Assembly (NCBI RefSeq): GCF_030272615.1
Contig: NC_081412.1
Span: 99,571,796 to 99,635,795, forward strand
Source: Cryptomeria japonica
Lineage: Eukaryota > Streptophyta > Pinopsida > Cupressales > Cupressaceae
Length of the DNA stretch: 64,000 bases
Direction of reading: 5' to 3'
Shown here: piece by piece, positions 23,577-35,572 of the stretch
Numbering within the stretch: position 1 is the stretch's first letter
Layout: each line of letters opens with the position of its first letter
Translations under genes and position numbers: made by a program
Notes under the pieces: model-generated
What the model saw: only the letters and a program-made list of their open reading frames with translations
Database searches by the model: none
Told to the model about the DNA's origin: nothing

Positions 23577-26500
23577 TCAGCTGACCCCCCCTAATGACAC
23601 ATCCCACACCCCCAAGAGAGATCGCAACTGCTGGAACTTACTCTCAGTGAAAGGTTTGGTGAATATGTCAGCAACCTGCTCTGTTGTAGGACAATACTGC
23701 AAATCAATGACCTGCTCCTGGATGAGCTCTCGGATATAGTGCATATGAATCTCGATGTGTTTGGTCCTCTGGTGCTGGACTGGGTTCTTCGAGATTGCAA
23801 TATCACTCTGATTGTCGCAATGTAGAACTGTCGGTCGTGGAGTGGTGAATCCAAACTCTGTGAGAATCTGCTGGAGCCAAATGGTCTCAGTCGCTGCGTT
23901 AACAGCGCCTCGATACTCAGCCTCAATCGAAGAGAGAGAAATAACATGTTGCTTCTTTCTTTGCCAACAAATGGGGCCCGAACCAAGGTGAAAACTGTAA
24001 CCAGAAGTAGACTTACGATCACCTAGATCGCCAGCCCAATCGGAGTCTGTGTAACCAACCAAGCGAAGTCCTGTGCCTGTTGCATAGTGAATCCCATAGT
24101 GATGTGTACCCTAGATGTAATGAAGGATGCGTTTGGTGGCTTTCCAATGAAGCTCATGTGGATCCTGCATGAAGCGGGAAACCATGCCAACTACAAATGA
24201 AATATCAGGGCGTGTATGAGTCAAGTAGATGAGACTACCCATAAGCTGACGATACAAAGTGGCATCAACTGGTGGAGAAGAACAGTGAGCCTCAAGCTTG
24301 ACTCCTAAAAGAAAGGGATTCGGGGCAGGCTTACAATCAGCCATATGAAAGCGTGCAAGTAGATCAAGAGCATACTTGGGCTGCGATAGTGTAATCCCAG
24401 AAGGTGACTATGAAATCTCTATCCCGAGAAAGTAGCGCAAAAGACCCAAGTCAGTCATAGCAAATCTGTCATGCAAAGCAGATTTGACCCTGCTAATGAT
24501 GGATGAAGTACTCCCTGTAATGATCAAGTCATCAACATAGAGCACAAGTATCAAGTGAGAGTCATCCTGTCGCAAAATGTAGACATTTGAATCGGAATGA
24601 CACCTGGTGAACCCTGCAGAGAGAAGAAATGAATCCATCTTGGCGTACCAAGCCCTAGGGGCCTGCTTAAGGCCATAGAGAGATTTCCTTAGTCTACAAA
24701 CCAAGGAAGTATCCTGGATGAAACCCTGTGGCTGCTCCATATAAATCTCCTCATCAAGATCACCATGAAGAAAAGCACTCTTCACATCCATCTGATGTAC
24801 AGCCCAACCATGAGCTGCAGCAATAGCAAGTGTCAAACGAATGGAGTTCATCTTGGCTACGGGTGCAAAGGTCTCAGTATAGTCAACACCTGCAACCTGA
24901 GAAAAACCTTTTGCAACAAGCTGAGCCTTATACTTATCCACACTACCATCTGCTGCAAACTTGGTCTGATAGATCCACTTACATCGAACCATCTTTCTCC
25001 CCTTAGGGAGATGGACTAGATCCCATGTGTTGTTCCTCATCAAGGAACTATACTTTTCCTCCATAGCTTGGTCCCACTAAGGAACCCCTGATGCTTCCCT
25101 AAATGTCTGTGGATCGGAAGCGGTAGCAATGAATGCATGTGGAAGATCCTGAAGTTGTGATCGAGTACTCCGTGTATCTAAAGGATCCCCAACAAGAGAA
25201 CCCGCGGACTCAAGTGTCTGTCGAGCCCAACGAGGTCTAGGTGGAGGTGGAGAACGAGGCTCCTCAACTGCAAGTGGACCCTGCGGAGGTGTAACCCTAT
25301 GAGTCAGAGTTGAGGGAGTCTCATTATCTAAATCACTAACATCACTATCCACAATGGAGGAAGGTGGAGGAGGTAGAGAGGCTAAGCTAGGAGAGCTTTC
25401 CTCAAACTGAACACTCCTCTCAATGAATACCTCATGTGTCTCTGGATCCATCAATCTGTATGCCTTAACACCCTTAGGATATCCAACAAATATGCAAGGT
25501 TGACTCTGAGGTTCCAATGCCTTGCATTTCTGTGGAGGTATGCGAGCCCATGTTGGACACCCAAAGACTCTGAAATGTCTCACAATCGGTTTCCTACCAG
25601 CCCAAGCTTCAAAAGGAGTAATACCTTGCAAAGCTTTGTGAGGAACCCGATTCTGGATGTGTGTGGCACAACTGATAGCCTCTGCCCAAAAGGTGGGATC
25701 AAGAGAATGTGCATGTACCATACAACTAGCCATTTCTTTGAGAGTTCTATTCTTGTGTTCTGCAACCCCGTTCTATTGTGGAGTGTATCCAACAGAATGC
25801 TGAAGATCAATCCCCTCAAATTTACAAAAATCCTCAAGTCTTTTGTTCACATATTCCCTTCCATTATCTGTGTGAAGAATCTTCACCACTTTCCCTGATT
25901 GCTTCTCCACACAAGTCTTGAAGTCCTGAAATCTGTCAAATACTTCACTCTTATGAATGAGAAAGTAGACCCAAGTGAAGCGGGAGTAGTCATCAATGAA
26001 GGTAAGAACATAGCGGGCTTTACTGAATGAAGGTGTTGGAAATGGACCTGCTACATCGCTGTGAACAAGTTGAAGAACTTCCAAAGCTCTCCAAGTTTTC
26101 CCTTTATCAAACTTCTCTTCGGGATGCTTGCCCATGGAACAACCTGAACATACACCCTCTGAAAAACTGATTCGAGGTAGACCTGTGACCATGTCTTTAG
26201 TGCTTAGCTGCTGAAGATAGCGGTAGTTGAGGTGACCAAACCACTCATGCCATAGCTTACTTTCTGAATTTGAATGAGTAAGAAAGGCCCTAGAAGGTGA
26301 ACTTGGCACAAAGTGGGAAAATGAATAAAGCCTTGAGTTGTCATTGACTTGTCCCACTGCTACCAAGGCATCATCATCAAGTTCCTTTACCACAACTGAA
26401 TCTGGTGTAAACTCAACCTTTTTCCCATTCCCATAGTGAGTGATTTGGTAGATGGAGAGAAGGTTGGTAGACAAGTTAGGAACATAGAGAACATTCTCAA

Positions 26501-27692
26501 ATGTTCCATCATCCATGTCAACTAAACCTTTCCCTTCAACCTCTACTTGTGTGTCATCACCTATGTAAATGTGAGGTACCTTAGATGGCTCCAATGAAGA
26601 AAACTGCTCCTTTGTAGAACCCATGTGATATGAGGCACCCGAGTCAAGTATCCATTGCTGTGAAGAACCTGTTGTAACCACAAATGCTTGCCCTTTTCCC
26701 TTAGACTGTAAGGAAGAGGAAGGAGATGAATCCTTCTTTGTGTAGGCGGATGGCAAGTTGATGTTGTTTTTCTTGAGAAGATTGGTTAACTCATCAACTT
26801 GCTTTGCGTGGCATCGATGCTCATCATGACCATACTTTTTGCAATATGCACAAGTTGGTTTATCCTTCTTAGGTGGTGTCCCCTTCTTGGAAGAGGATAA
26901 AAAATCGCCTTGTGATGGAGAGGATGATTGTCCTTTTTCCTGGTGTGGCTTAGACTTGGATTGCTTCTTCTTCTTGTTGGAATCTTTGCCTTGACTTCCT
27001 TGATTCCCTTGATTAGCCACCAAAGCCTTGGACTTTGAAGACTTGAGAAACCCCATATTCAACAACTTAGTTTGTTCCAATATTAACATTTCTATGAAAG
27101 CATCAAATGAAGGCATAACATAAGAACTCCCCACTGTCAAACGATGAGTTTGGAAGCTAGATACAAATGCTGCATATTCTAGTGCAAGCTTGTCCAACAA
27201 GTTGAATATCAATTGAGCATCCTTTTTGTCAATTCCACAATCCTTAAGCTTTGCTCTTAGCTCATTTGCTTTGGTGACATAATCTTGGATTGTATCAAAA
27301 CTCTTGGGATCTAAGTTGGTGAGCTCATTGTCAATTTGATAGCCTCTGATTTCATCAACTTGTCCATACAATTTCTGAAATATATCCCAAGCCTCCTTGG
27401 TTGTTTTACACTTCTCAATGTGAAAAATGAGGTCATCTGATACATACTTGCGTAAGGTTCCAAGAGCCATGCAATTCTTTATGAGCCATTCTAATTGAGC
27501 AATTGGATCAGCCTTAGGATCAGGTGGTGCTATTATTGTTCCATCTATGTAGTGTGTGAGACCCTTTTCCATTAGTTTACTCCATACTTTAATTTTCCAT
27601 GATGCATAATTATGTGGAGTTAAAGGTGGAAATATATTAGGACTCGTTGTAACAAGAATGGAAAGAGCACAAAGAGAGGCACAATCACACAA
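23577..27692 (-). pseudogene. Copia Gag-Pol polyprotein, single frame with four TAG stops
   Basis: From the ATG at 27692 to a TGA at 23577-23579 there are 1371 sense positions and no frame change. Gag: about residues 20-240, with a CCHC knuckle CAYCKKYGHDEHRC near 282-295. Protease: WILDSGAS near 345. Integrase: HHCC finger ending CSGCSMGK near 517, Asp in HSDVAGP near 544, Asp in HTDNGREY near 610, Glu in GVAE near 646. RT: YVDD near 1052, intact. RNase H: YTDSDWAG near 1214. Premature TAG codons are at 25773-25775, 25077-25079, 24408-24410 and 24111-24113 (codons 640, 872, 1095, 1194). The domain order integrase before RT is the copia order. The true N-terminus may differ slightly, since the first residues (MCDCASLC) are not typical. 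Apart from the stops, every catalytic residue I checked is present. Confidence 0.95.
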
Positions 27693-29161
27693 GAAACCCC
27701 CCCAAATTCACTCAATCAAAAAAACCCCCCCAAATGTGATGATTTGGCACTTTATAAGTAGTGCGTATACAATGGGCCACTTGCAAAAAATGGCAAAGTG
27801 GACTTCTGATTACAATTTTACAACTGCCTCAATAAGGTCAAAAGAGACTCAAACTGATAATGCAAGAGATCTAACTAAGATCCAAGCAATTTACAAGTAC
27901 CTAATAGGCCAAATAAGACCAATAACTGAAAGTACAATTGTCACTCAAAATATTTGAAATATGATCATAGATTCTAAAAGTAGATGAAAAAATAAGCACT
28001 TTCAAAAAAAATGGCACCTGAAAAGGAGGTCGTATGAGCTCAAACGAGGCCTTTGAAGTTGCAGAATTGAGGATTGGACAGGTACAGCTGAGAGAATCCA
28101 AAAATTCCGAAAACCCTGTGCACCAAAATCAAAAAATAACCACACCACTGTGAAGATCATGAAATTCTAGCCCATTTCAAAAAAAATTGCACCAAAAAAG
28201 GAGCAAAAATGAGCAAGATATAGCCTTTCAAAGTTGGACTGCAAAACTGAAAAGCCCAATGGAGAGGGGTCAAAAAAATTTCAAAAAGTGTTGATGTGGC
28301 GCTGACATTAGCAAGTCACTGTGTTAAATTTGATGGCTGTATGATCGTCGCAAAAACTTCGCCTCCCTGCTAACTGGGCGTCTGTACTGTACAGACTGCT
28401 GACTGTGCAGTACGGATGATAACGTGGCACTGTACTGACGGACTGTGTGGTGCGGTGACTGTGCTACCGTATGATCGACGTGGCGCGATGATGTGGCATA
28501 CGGAGGTATGCCGTGTGTGTTGTGTGGCGGGGTCCCGGCAGCTGACAGGTGTCTGCGTGGCAGTCGCCGGAGGTGATTGGACGGCGTCGGAGGTCTTTGG
28601 CCAGTGGTGGGAGTCTGCGCGTCGCCGGAGCTGGAGGCGCGGCAGTGTGCGGAGTAGCCGGTAGTCAGAGCGACCAGCGGGAGGGAGCACGGTGGCAGGA
28701 GCGGCCGGCGGGAGGGAGCACAGCCGGCAAGGAAACGAGGCGGCCGACGAGTACACGGCGCAGCAACCAGCGGGTACAGGCTCGGACGGCAGCGGGGAGA
28801 TCGGCAGGTACGAGCGGCTCCGACAGCGCAGGTACGTACCTGCAAAACCTGCAACACTTGTACAACGGGGGGGGTTTGCGGACCCCCAAAAAAAACTTTT
28901 TTATTTTTTTTAATTTTTATTTTATTTTTTGATTTTTCGAAAAAAAAAAATTTAAAAAAATTTCGAAATCCGTACCATAATAGCCAAAATGGGGAAAAAA
29001 AATTTCTCACCAAAATAGGTCGAAATTTATGGAAACGGCTTCCCGGATTCAATGGTGATGTCCAAATCGCTGTATGACGCCCCCAAAAAATGAAGATCCC
29101 CAAATCCGAAAATAGAAGCCTTCCACGATGTCTCCAAAAACCGATCAATGAAGCCCCAATA
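27693..29161 (-). other. long leader of Copia with a GC-rich core
   Basis: The 5' untranslated leader between PBS and Gag. 28340-28870 is strikingly GC- and CpG-rich (for example GAGCGGCCGGCGGGAGG) against an AT-rich background, and is followed by A/T homopolymer runs at 28885-28970. An apparent 305-residue frame on the minus strand (28324-29241) crosses the LTR edge and homopolymers and has no domain; I do not call it a gene. A smaller GC-rich patch sits at the matching place (39436-39545) in the non-coding relative. Confidence 0.7.
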
Positions 29162-29173
29162 GCTCTGATACCA
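29162..29173 (-). other. primer-binding site of Copia
   Basis: Minus strand TGGTATCAGAGC, directly abutting the 5' LTR at 29174 with no spacer. Confidence 0.93.
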
Positions 29174-29600
29174 TGTAGGATTTTGCCAAAATCAAGGGCA
29201 CAATGAAAAGCATAAAAGAGACAATAGAATGACAAGAACAAACTGTATTCTCATCAATATGCAAATGATCAACTGGATTAACCAATACAATGAATAGAGG
29301 CCTGCTTATATAGGCAAGGCCATATGGATGTATGAGCACACAAATATGACATGTGGCTCAATGAGAAACAAGGGTAGGTAGGAGAAATAATATAATATTC
29401 CACAAGAGGTGGATGACCCACCGAATGTGGAGTGTAACAGCAAAATAAGACCACAAAAGGTGGAATTTCTCTTACAAGCTCTATCCCTATGTGCACACTT
29501 CCCTAAGTGTCTCAAATCCAAACTATGAAGAGATGCATTATCCTAAGTTAACTTAAGTAAGTGTAATAATATCCAAAATGAATATTTATTTACACCAACA
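29174..29600 (-). repeat. 5' LTR of Copia (right copy)
   Basis: TGTAGGATTTTGCC ... TTACACCAACA, then the target duplication GTTTC. It holds a TATATAGG-like stretch (about 29308) that could be part of the promoter, although the functional strand is the minus strand. Confidence 0.95.
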
Positions 29601-30760
29601 GTTTCAAATAAGGAGAGATATAAGGGTGAAGAGAGATGAAGAGCTAAAGAGAGGGAGAATAACTAAAGGACAATGACATGAATAGAGATATAGATATTAA
29701 GGAGTATGAAGTGAGAGGGAGAAAAACTAAAGGACAAGGATGGATAGAAAGAGGTAGACATATCTAGTTATTGAAAAGGAGAGAGGAAGATAGAGATAAA
29801 AAATGAAGATAAAGGGAGAGGGAGATGAATAGATATAGAGAAAGAGAGAGGTAAAGACAAAGATAAATATATAAAGAGATGGAGAAAATTAGATAGAGAG
29901 GGGTAAAGAGAGTGAGATAAAAAAATGAAGAGATAGAGAGATATAAAGGAAGAGAAATATCGATAGATAGAGAGATATAGATAGTGCAAGAGAGTGAGAA
30001 AGAGATATAGAGATTATAGATAGGGATAGATAGAGAGGGAGACAGAGAAAGAGGGAGATATAGAGATATATAAAAGCACTATAGAGAAGGAGGTGGGGAG
30101 AGAGCCAGAGATATATAAAGATGGAGTAAATAAAGAGATAAAGGTAGAGAAAGGGTAAGATACTTCAAGAGGGCGATAGAGGAAGAGACAGAGAAGTAGA
30201 TTAATCATGTATAGAGGAAGATATATAAAGATAGATGAACATATAGAAAGAGAGATTGATAGGGAAAGAGATGGAGATGTGAAGATGGAGATAGAGATAG
30301 ATATGGATAGAAAGTGATAGATAGAGTAAGACAACTGGAGGGAGAGATGGAGTGAATAAGTGAGACTTAGAGATAATGAGATATAAATATACATGAAGAT
30401 AGATCTACAGGGATATAGAGATAGAGGGGACAAGGTAGGGAGAGAAAGGAGGTGATGGAGACAAGTAATATATAAGTATAGGTAGGATAAGGTAGAGGAG
30501 GGAGATAAATAGAGAGAAGAGATATTATTAGAGAGAAATACAGAAATAAGGAGTGACAATGATGGAGTGGGAGAGGGAGAGATGGGAATAGAAAGATGGA
30601 GATATATGCAGAGATACATGTAACTTGGGAATTTATTTATCTAGATGGTATGAGAAAATAAGTGACATAAGTAGAGAAGAAAGAGATATATAAAATATAT
30701 TTATATAAGTATAGATAGACAAGTGATAGATAAAGGAGGTGATAGGAAAAAAATGAGACT
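29601..30760. repeat. GA-rich degenerate minisatellite
   Basis: Purine-rich DNA made of GAGATAGAGA-like words. The first ~195 bp match 22175-22370; the rest extends the block. Long open frames on the minus strand (Ser/Leu/Tyr-rich) are low-complexity artefacts. Confidence 0.8.
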
Positions 30761-30779
30761 TTGTATGCAAAATTTGTGA

Positions 30780-31242
30780 GTATTTAAAGTTTTAAAATTG
30801 AAGGACTAACTTCAAATGATTATAATTGATTTTTGGTTTATAATATCATAAAAATACCTTATCCATTTTATAGGTCTCTGAATTACCTTTCCAATGCCTA
30901 TAAAAAATCAAAATTTTAATAAGAAACGCAAAAGTTATGCCCATTTTACTAAACTATACTTTTTATGTTGAGAAAAAAGGATATCCAATTTTTAAATTGG
31001 ATATCCGATTTGAAAAAGTATGACATCACAATAGTGACATCACAAATAGGATATTCGTTAATATCAAATATCTGATATTAACAGATATCCAATTTTGGCC
31101 AACCCAAACAAAAAGTCAAAGCGGATTTTGGCCAACCCAAACAAAAAGTCAAAGTGGATTTTGGCGTGTTTGGAAAGGTTTAAAATGCATTTTTTCTCTA
31201 TTGCCACTTTTTGGCCCCCCATGATCTTGCACATACCCAATT
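30780..31242 (-). repeat. right inverted arm
   Basis: Reverse complement of parts of 7290-8350. It carries a perfect 28-nt hairpin palindrome at 30979-31006 (13-bp arms GGATATCCAATTT, 2-nt loop) and a 33-bp direct repeat at 31093-31125 and 31126-31158. Neither is present in the left arm. Non-coding. Confidence 0.7.
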
Positions 31243-32030
31243 CCTACATGACAACATCAATCGTTTCATGAAGACTACAAGGCAAAGAAGGTTGATAAAG
31301 GTATAACATTTCAATCAAGTATTTTAATTTCAAATCTAGCCTCTTCCCTACCAAGGCACACTTTCATTTTCATTTCAATTCATCATAGAGTTGATTCCAA
31401 ACCTAGAGTTTGACTTAGGAAATCCCTTATCAACCCAATAATATTTTTTCCTCGTATGTTTGTAGCTAATAGGATCTGAAGACTACAAATATAGATTTGA
31501 AAGAGCAGACTGAGATATGTAGGAACTGATTTTGAAGAAGTAAAAAGACTAGGACAAGGTTGTCTAGCATCAGTGTCCAATGCTTTTCTAATGAAATTTT
31601 TGGGAGATACTTAGAGTGATATCCCGATACCAAAATTATTTTCATTGTCTACATTCGACAATTTTGGGACAAGGACGCCTAACATCTCTATCCTTGATTT
31701 CTGAGCCCAAATTTCAACCACGTGTTCCTCTCTACTTCCCGTTTCCAAATTTGTACATCATGTTTGTATATATGTTTAGAAACTATCTGTGCATGCTAAT
31801 CATTGTCAAGTTTACATCATCAATCCTAGTTCTTGCATTCAATTTATATCATTTCAATAATCACTCTCAACTCAATCAAGGAGTACTAAATTCACCTTGT
31901 GGTCAACATTTTCTTAATAAGTTTGAGTTTGAGCCTATTGAGTTCATTCTCCTTATAAGTGTGGTGTTATGATAAATAGGTTTGATTCATAGTTTGCATG
32001 CATATAAACTAGTGAACTTTATTTCCCAAC
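31243..32030. other. AT-rich spacer, no gene seen
   Basis: Short frames only, none with a recognisable motif, and no repeat structure noticed. Confidence 0.45.
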
Positions 32031-32039
32031 ATTACAACT

Positions 32040-33060
32040 GCAAGATTAAAATTGCAAGAAAAACTAGAGAAGTTGATTCAAGTGCAAAAGTGCCTCTTTG
32101 ATTTCAAGAGTGCATGACAATAGATACAACAAGAAATTCAAATCCAAATGATTCCAAAAGGAGCTAAGTGAGGCTCGAGCCCAAAATGATATTGAAAAGA
32201 AAGCAAAGGAAATGGTAAAGTTCCAATTTAAAGACAAAAGAAGGAGTTGGTATAAATGAAAAATAGCCTCTCTAATTCAATCAATGTGCAATAACAATTT
32301 TAAGAGGAAATGCAGAGCCAAAAGGATAATCTAAAAAAAGAGTTAATTGAATCTCTTGCTTGAAGTGATATAGAGAAAAGAGAGAGACCATTGAGATCAA
32401 ATTGAAAGAGAAAATTCAAGAAGTGACACAGATCCAACAGAAGATCCATGAACATACAACAACAACTCAAATAAGAAATTCAGGTGAAACATCACCAACT
32501 CCTGTTGTTGAAAGATGATTTGGGAAAACTAATATGCTTCTCATGCTTAAACAACTATATATTTCATATTGGGAAAGGATAAAAGATATATCTACTTCAT
32601 TTTTAACTATCGAAAGCTTAGAGTAGAGGTTAGCACCATCATAGAGCATATTCTTTCATCGGTGACCCCAAACGTTGTAGATTTGCAACTATTTGTGTAA
32701 AAGCTATGTAGCACAACTAAAAAGATTCTAGTTGCGGTAGAATTGGGCGATCAAAGACAAGTGACTAAAAAGGCTATTGAATCAATTGCAACAAGGAAAC
32801 TCTTAAGTGTAAGGCATGCCTCAATGTCTTAGATCAGACTGTTCGAGCAATGAAAAGCCATATTCGACAGTTGATTCAACTAGTTTTCCCTTCCCCCTTA
32901 GTTCTAGATAAAATGGTCTTATCAGAAGGCCAAATGAAACAATTTATTGAAGGAACTTTGTTGTGTTCCTTAGCCCCATTCAACCATTTGTCAAGTTGGC
33001 CTAATCCAAGGAATGTTCAAGGTTCAAGTTGTTTTGTTTTTTGAGCCATTGATCAATTTT
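32040..33060 (+). pseudogene. heavily decayed coiled-coil coding remnant
   Basis: Several short stretches translate on the plus strand into charged, coil-like peptides in shifting frames. Examples are LQEKLEKLIQVQK near 32050, a Lys/Glu-rich stretch near 32160-32250, and IKLKEKIQEVTQIQQKIHE near 32400-32460. Many stops interrupt it. No conserved catalytic motif is visible. It lies upstream of a gypsy-like 3' end and may be what remains of that element's internal region, or an unrelated transposon protein. The evidence is composition only. Confidence 0.25.
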
Positions 33061-34394
33061 AAAGTGGGCCCACTGTAAAGAGAAGAAGGGAGATTGATGA
33101 ACAACATAACTATGCAAACTCTATAACACAAAAAAAATTATCCTCAAAGTCTCGATTTTATATGATTCACCCAGCTCGACCAACAATTTCAACTAAAGAA
33201 GTAGAATAGACAAATGACATCATCACTTCCCAAGAAGGAGCTGAAATGATTATTTGATCAAATACTTGCAACAACCTCCATGTTGATGGCTTTCATAGAA
33301 AGAAAAATGATGGAATCTTTTCTATTTATGACTTTTATTTCAAAAGAAAATGGATTTTCTATTTAAGCATGGACTGGCTTTGTTTGAGAGGTTTATAGTT
33401 TTAGTGTAAAAAAACACTTAGAAATAAATTATAGTTTATTAATGTAATTCTCAAACCTTAGAATTTTCCTTCATAAAATAGAGGTTGAATACATGATATT
33501 GGGAACTAGTTATTTCTATAGTGTGTTATCATTGTTTGATTACTTAAATTGACGCCCTATGTTCTTCTTTAAGAGATTATGATTGTTAGATATCATTATT
33601 TAGATTTTGTGATTTCAGTTATGTCCTAAGTATGTTGATTTTTAAATAATGTTAAATATTCTTTTAGATTTTGTACTAACTTATGAAATTGGGATTGTAT
33701 TATGCTATATGATAGATGGATTTGTTATAATATTAAGGTGTATCACCTTATTATAGCAATGTTGTGCTTTCAATTCCTTTTTCCTTTACCTCCCCCTTGA
33801 GAATGAAAAGTCAACTTCTAAAATCCCAAAGGTTGTTCTATGAATGGCAATATAGTCCCACATTTGCAAAACTTCCTAAGGTTGTATCTTATAATTGTTA
33901 GCTTTAGAGTTCAACAATTACAACAAATAACACAAAGGTAGAAATAAATCAACTACACAAGTATTGTTTGTAGTGGCCAACCCTTGTAGACTCAATTAAC
34001 CCTCATATGGTCAATTTTGACTTTGGATCCTCAAAGTCACACAAACATATGATTAGATGAAAGACTTGAATGGACCAGAAAGAGTAGAAATTGAAGACCT
34101 GGATTGTCAGTACTAATAGGTCGAGGAGAAAATGGATAAATCCCAAAAACAATTTCATAAACTAAGGCAGTTTATCAGCTTATGGTTGGCACACATCATT
34201 GACATAATTCAGGATGCCCAAAATTTTCTCAAATACATATAGATACCCAATACACTTTTAGAGGAAAAGAACCATGTAGTACAATTGCACATGCATATAA
34301 ATTAACTTTAGACATTGAAAATAGTGGGATGATAACTTCAAGTCTCTGCATGAGATCTACAAGAATATACTCTTGAAGATTGGTTGACTTGAGG
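33060..34394. other. AT-rich region with no identifiable gene
   Basis: Probable internal or 3' untranslated remnant of the plus-strand element whose LTR starts at 34423. I could not recognise pol motifs in any frame. Confidence 0.35.
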
Positions 34395-34808
34395 ACAAGT
34401 CAAAGTTTTAAAGAGGGGATGATGTTGGCTAGAAAATAAAGTATAGAGATAGATCCAGAGATGCTTCATATCTTACCAAAAAGAAGAATCCAAAATGCAA
34501 AGTTTGGTAGATAGATTGTAGTTTAAGGATGTTATCTAAGGGTCATGTCCCTGATTATAACTACTAGTAGATAGTGAGATCTATTGACTAGTAGTATGGT
34601 GTAATAAGAAGAATATATGGGGTTAGTGAGTTATAAGGAGATATTAGGAATGCAATGAATACCTATTGATATAATGAATACAAATAATTCTAAATTCTCA
34701 TATATTGTGTGTATATGTTATTCTTATTCTGATTTACAACTAATATTAGGTTTGGATACCTTTCCTTTTTCTTCAATAGGACTAAGTCTGGGGTAGAAGA
34801 TTACAACA
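34395..34808 (+). mobile_element. 3' end of a Ty3/gypsy-like element with its 3' LTR
   Basis: Plus-strand codons at about 34388-34422 read DLRTSQSFKEG, which resembles the extreme C-terminus of many plant gypsy polyproteins. The purine-rich TTTTAAAGAGGGGATGA then abuts TGTTGGCTAG. The LTR runs 34423-34808 (386 bp) and ends GATTACAACA, giving TGTTG/CAACA ends. No 5' LTR is present within the window. Confidence 0.55.
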
Positions 34809-35572
34809 GTAGGAATTCTTAGCGTACAAGACTTCAATATACATCCCTTAGATTTCTTACAAAAATGGACCATTGGACTTGGTTCTAATGAACTAGCGAG
34901 AGGAACTCAAGGAGCAACATGAACTCAATTATAGAGGAAAAGTGGGGATTGAGAGAAGGGAAGGAACTTGGACCACTTTATTTGGTCCAAATGCCCCTAT
35001 AGGACTTAAAATTCTGACATGACCAACATCAATAAAAGGCCCTAGACTTGACCTTTTTTGGATTTTTCAAATTAGTTTTCGAATAAAACTTAAGGAAGAG
35101 GCATATTTGAGTATGATAAACCCATTAATATTTCTTGGATTGGTTATAATTTATGGGTAATAAAAGAGGGGGCATGAAATGTCAGCAATATCTTCTAGGT
35201 ACTTTGTGTTTAAGTAATATTTCATGGATGAAAATCCATAGGAGATTGTGATCAATGGATACCATTTGTTACTTTGGGTATTCTTAATTAAGGATTGCAT
35301 TGGATCATAACAATTTCTAGGGAAGTGTACTATGAGAATTATAGTTTCAAATTTATAGTTATTTTTTGTTGATGTTGTATTAACTCTCATGACAATTCAT
35401 TATCATAGAGATCTATTTCAAATTAATACAATTGGTTGTTGGAGTTTGTGTCATTATGTGTAATTCCATACATTGACTAGCTAATTTGATTTATGATGTT
35501 GAGTATAACTAAATTATTTTTGTTTATATATTGTTTATTCATTGTAATTTTTTTATTCTCGTTAGAAATCTA
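34809..35572. other. AT-rich spacer, no gene seen
   Basis: No motif, repeat or long open frame that I can support. Confidence 0.45.

Larger units (their letters stand above)
22882..29600 (-). mobile_element. complete Ty1/copia retrotransposon, young but inactive
   Basis: LTRs of 425 and 427 bp (22882-23306, 29174-29600) flank a single-frame Gag-Pol on the minus strand. A perfect 5-bp target duplication, GTTTC, is at 22877-22881 and 29601-29605. By eye the LTRs differ by nine substitutions and one 2-nt indel, so the insertion is much younger than the gypsy element. The leader between LTR and Gag is long (about 1.48 kb). PBS and polypurine tract are both intact. Only four TAG codons interrupt 1371 codons. 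Confidence 0.96.
7290..31242. mobile_element. region bounded by long diverged inverted arms (possible foldback-type element)
   Basis: The left arm (7290-8350) and right arm (30780-31242) are inverted copies. A 24-base stretch at 7290-7313 is the exact reverse complement of 31219-31242, and a second block at 8141-8245 matches 30850-30955 in reverse complement at roughly 80-85% by eye. Between the arms lie CT-rich (8370-8600), GA-rich (8640-9092, 16952-17060), CT-rich (17061-17290), palindromic minisatellite (17290-22876) and GA-rich (22172-22362, 29601-30760) blocks. Two LTR retrotransposons (9093-16951 and 22882-29600) inserted later. Without them the core is about 9.4 kb. No transposase and no target duplication were found, so calling it one transposon is inference; two unrelated insertions of one repeat in opposite orientation is the alternative. 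Confidence 0.4.

Noticed and set aside
28324-29241. 305-residue minus-strand frame in the Copia leader
   Set aside because: It crosses the primer site, LTR edge and homopolymer runs, so it is a chance frame over GC-rich DNA.
30014-30619. 201-residue Ser/Leu/Tyr-rich minus-strand frame
   Set aside because: Translation of GA/CT-rich low-complexity DNA; no domain and compositionally trivial.
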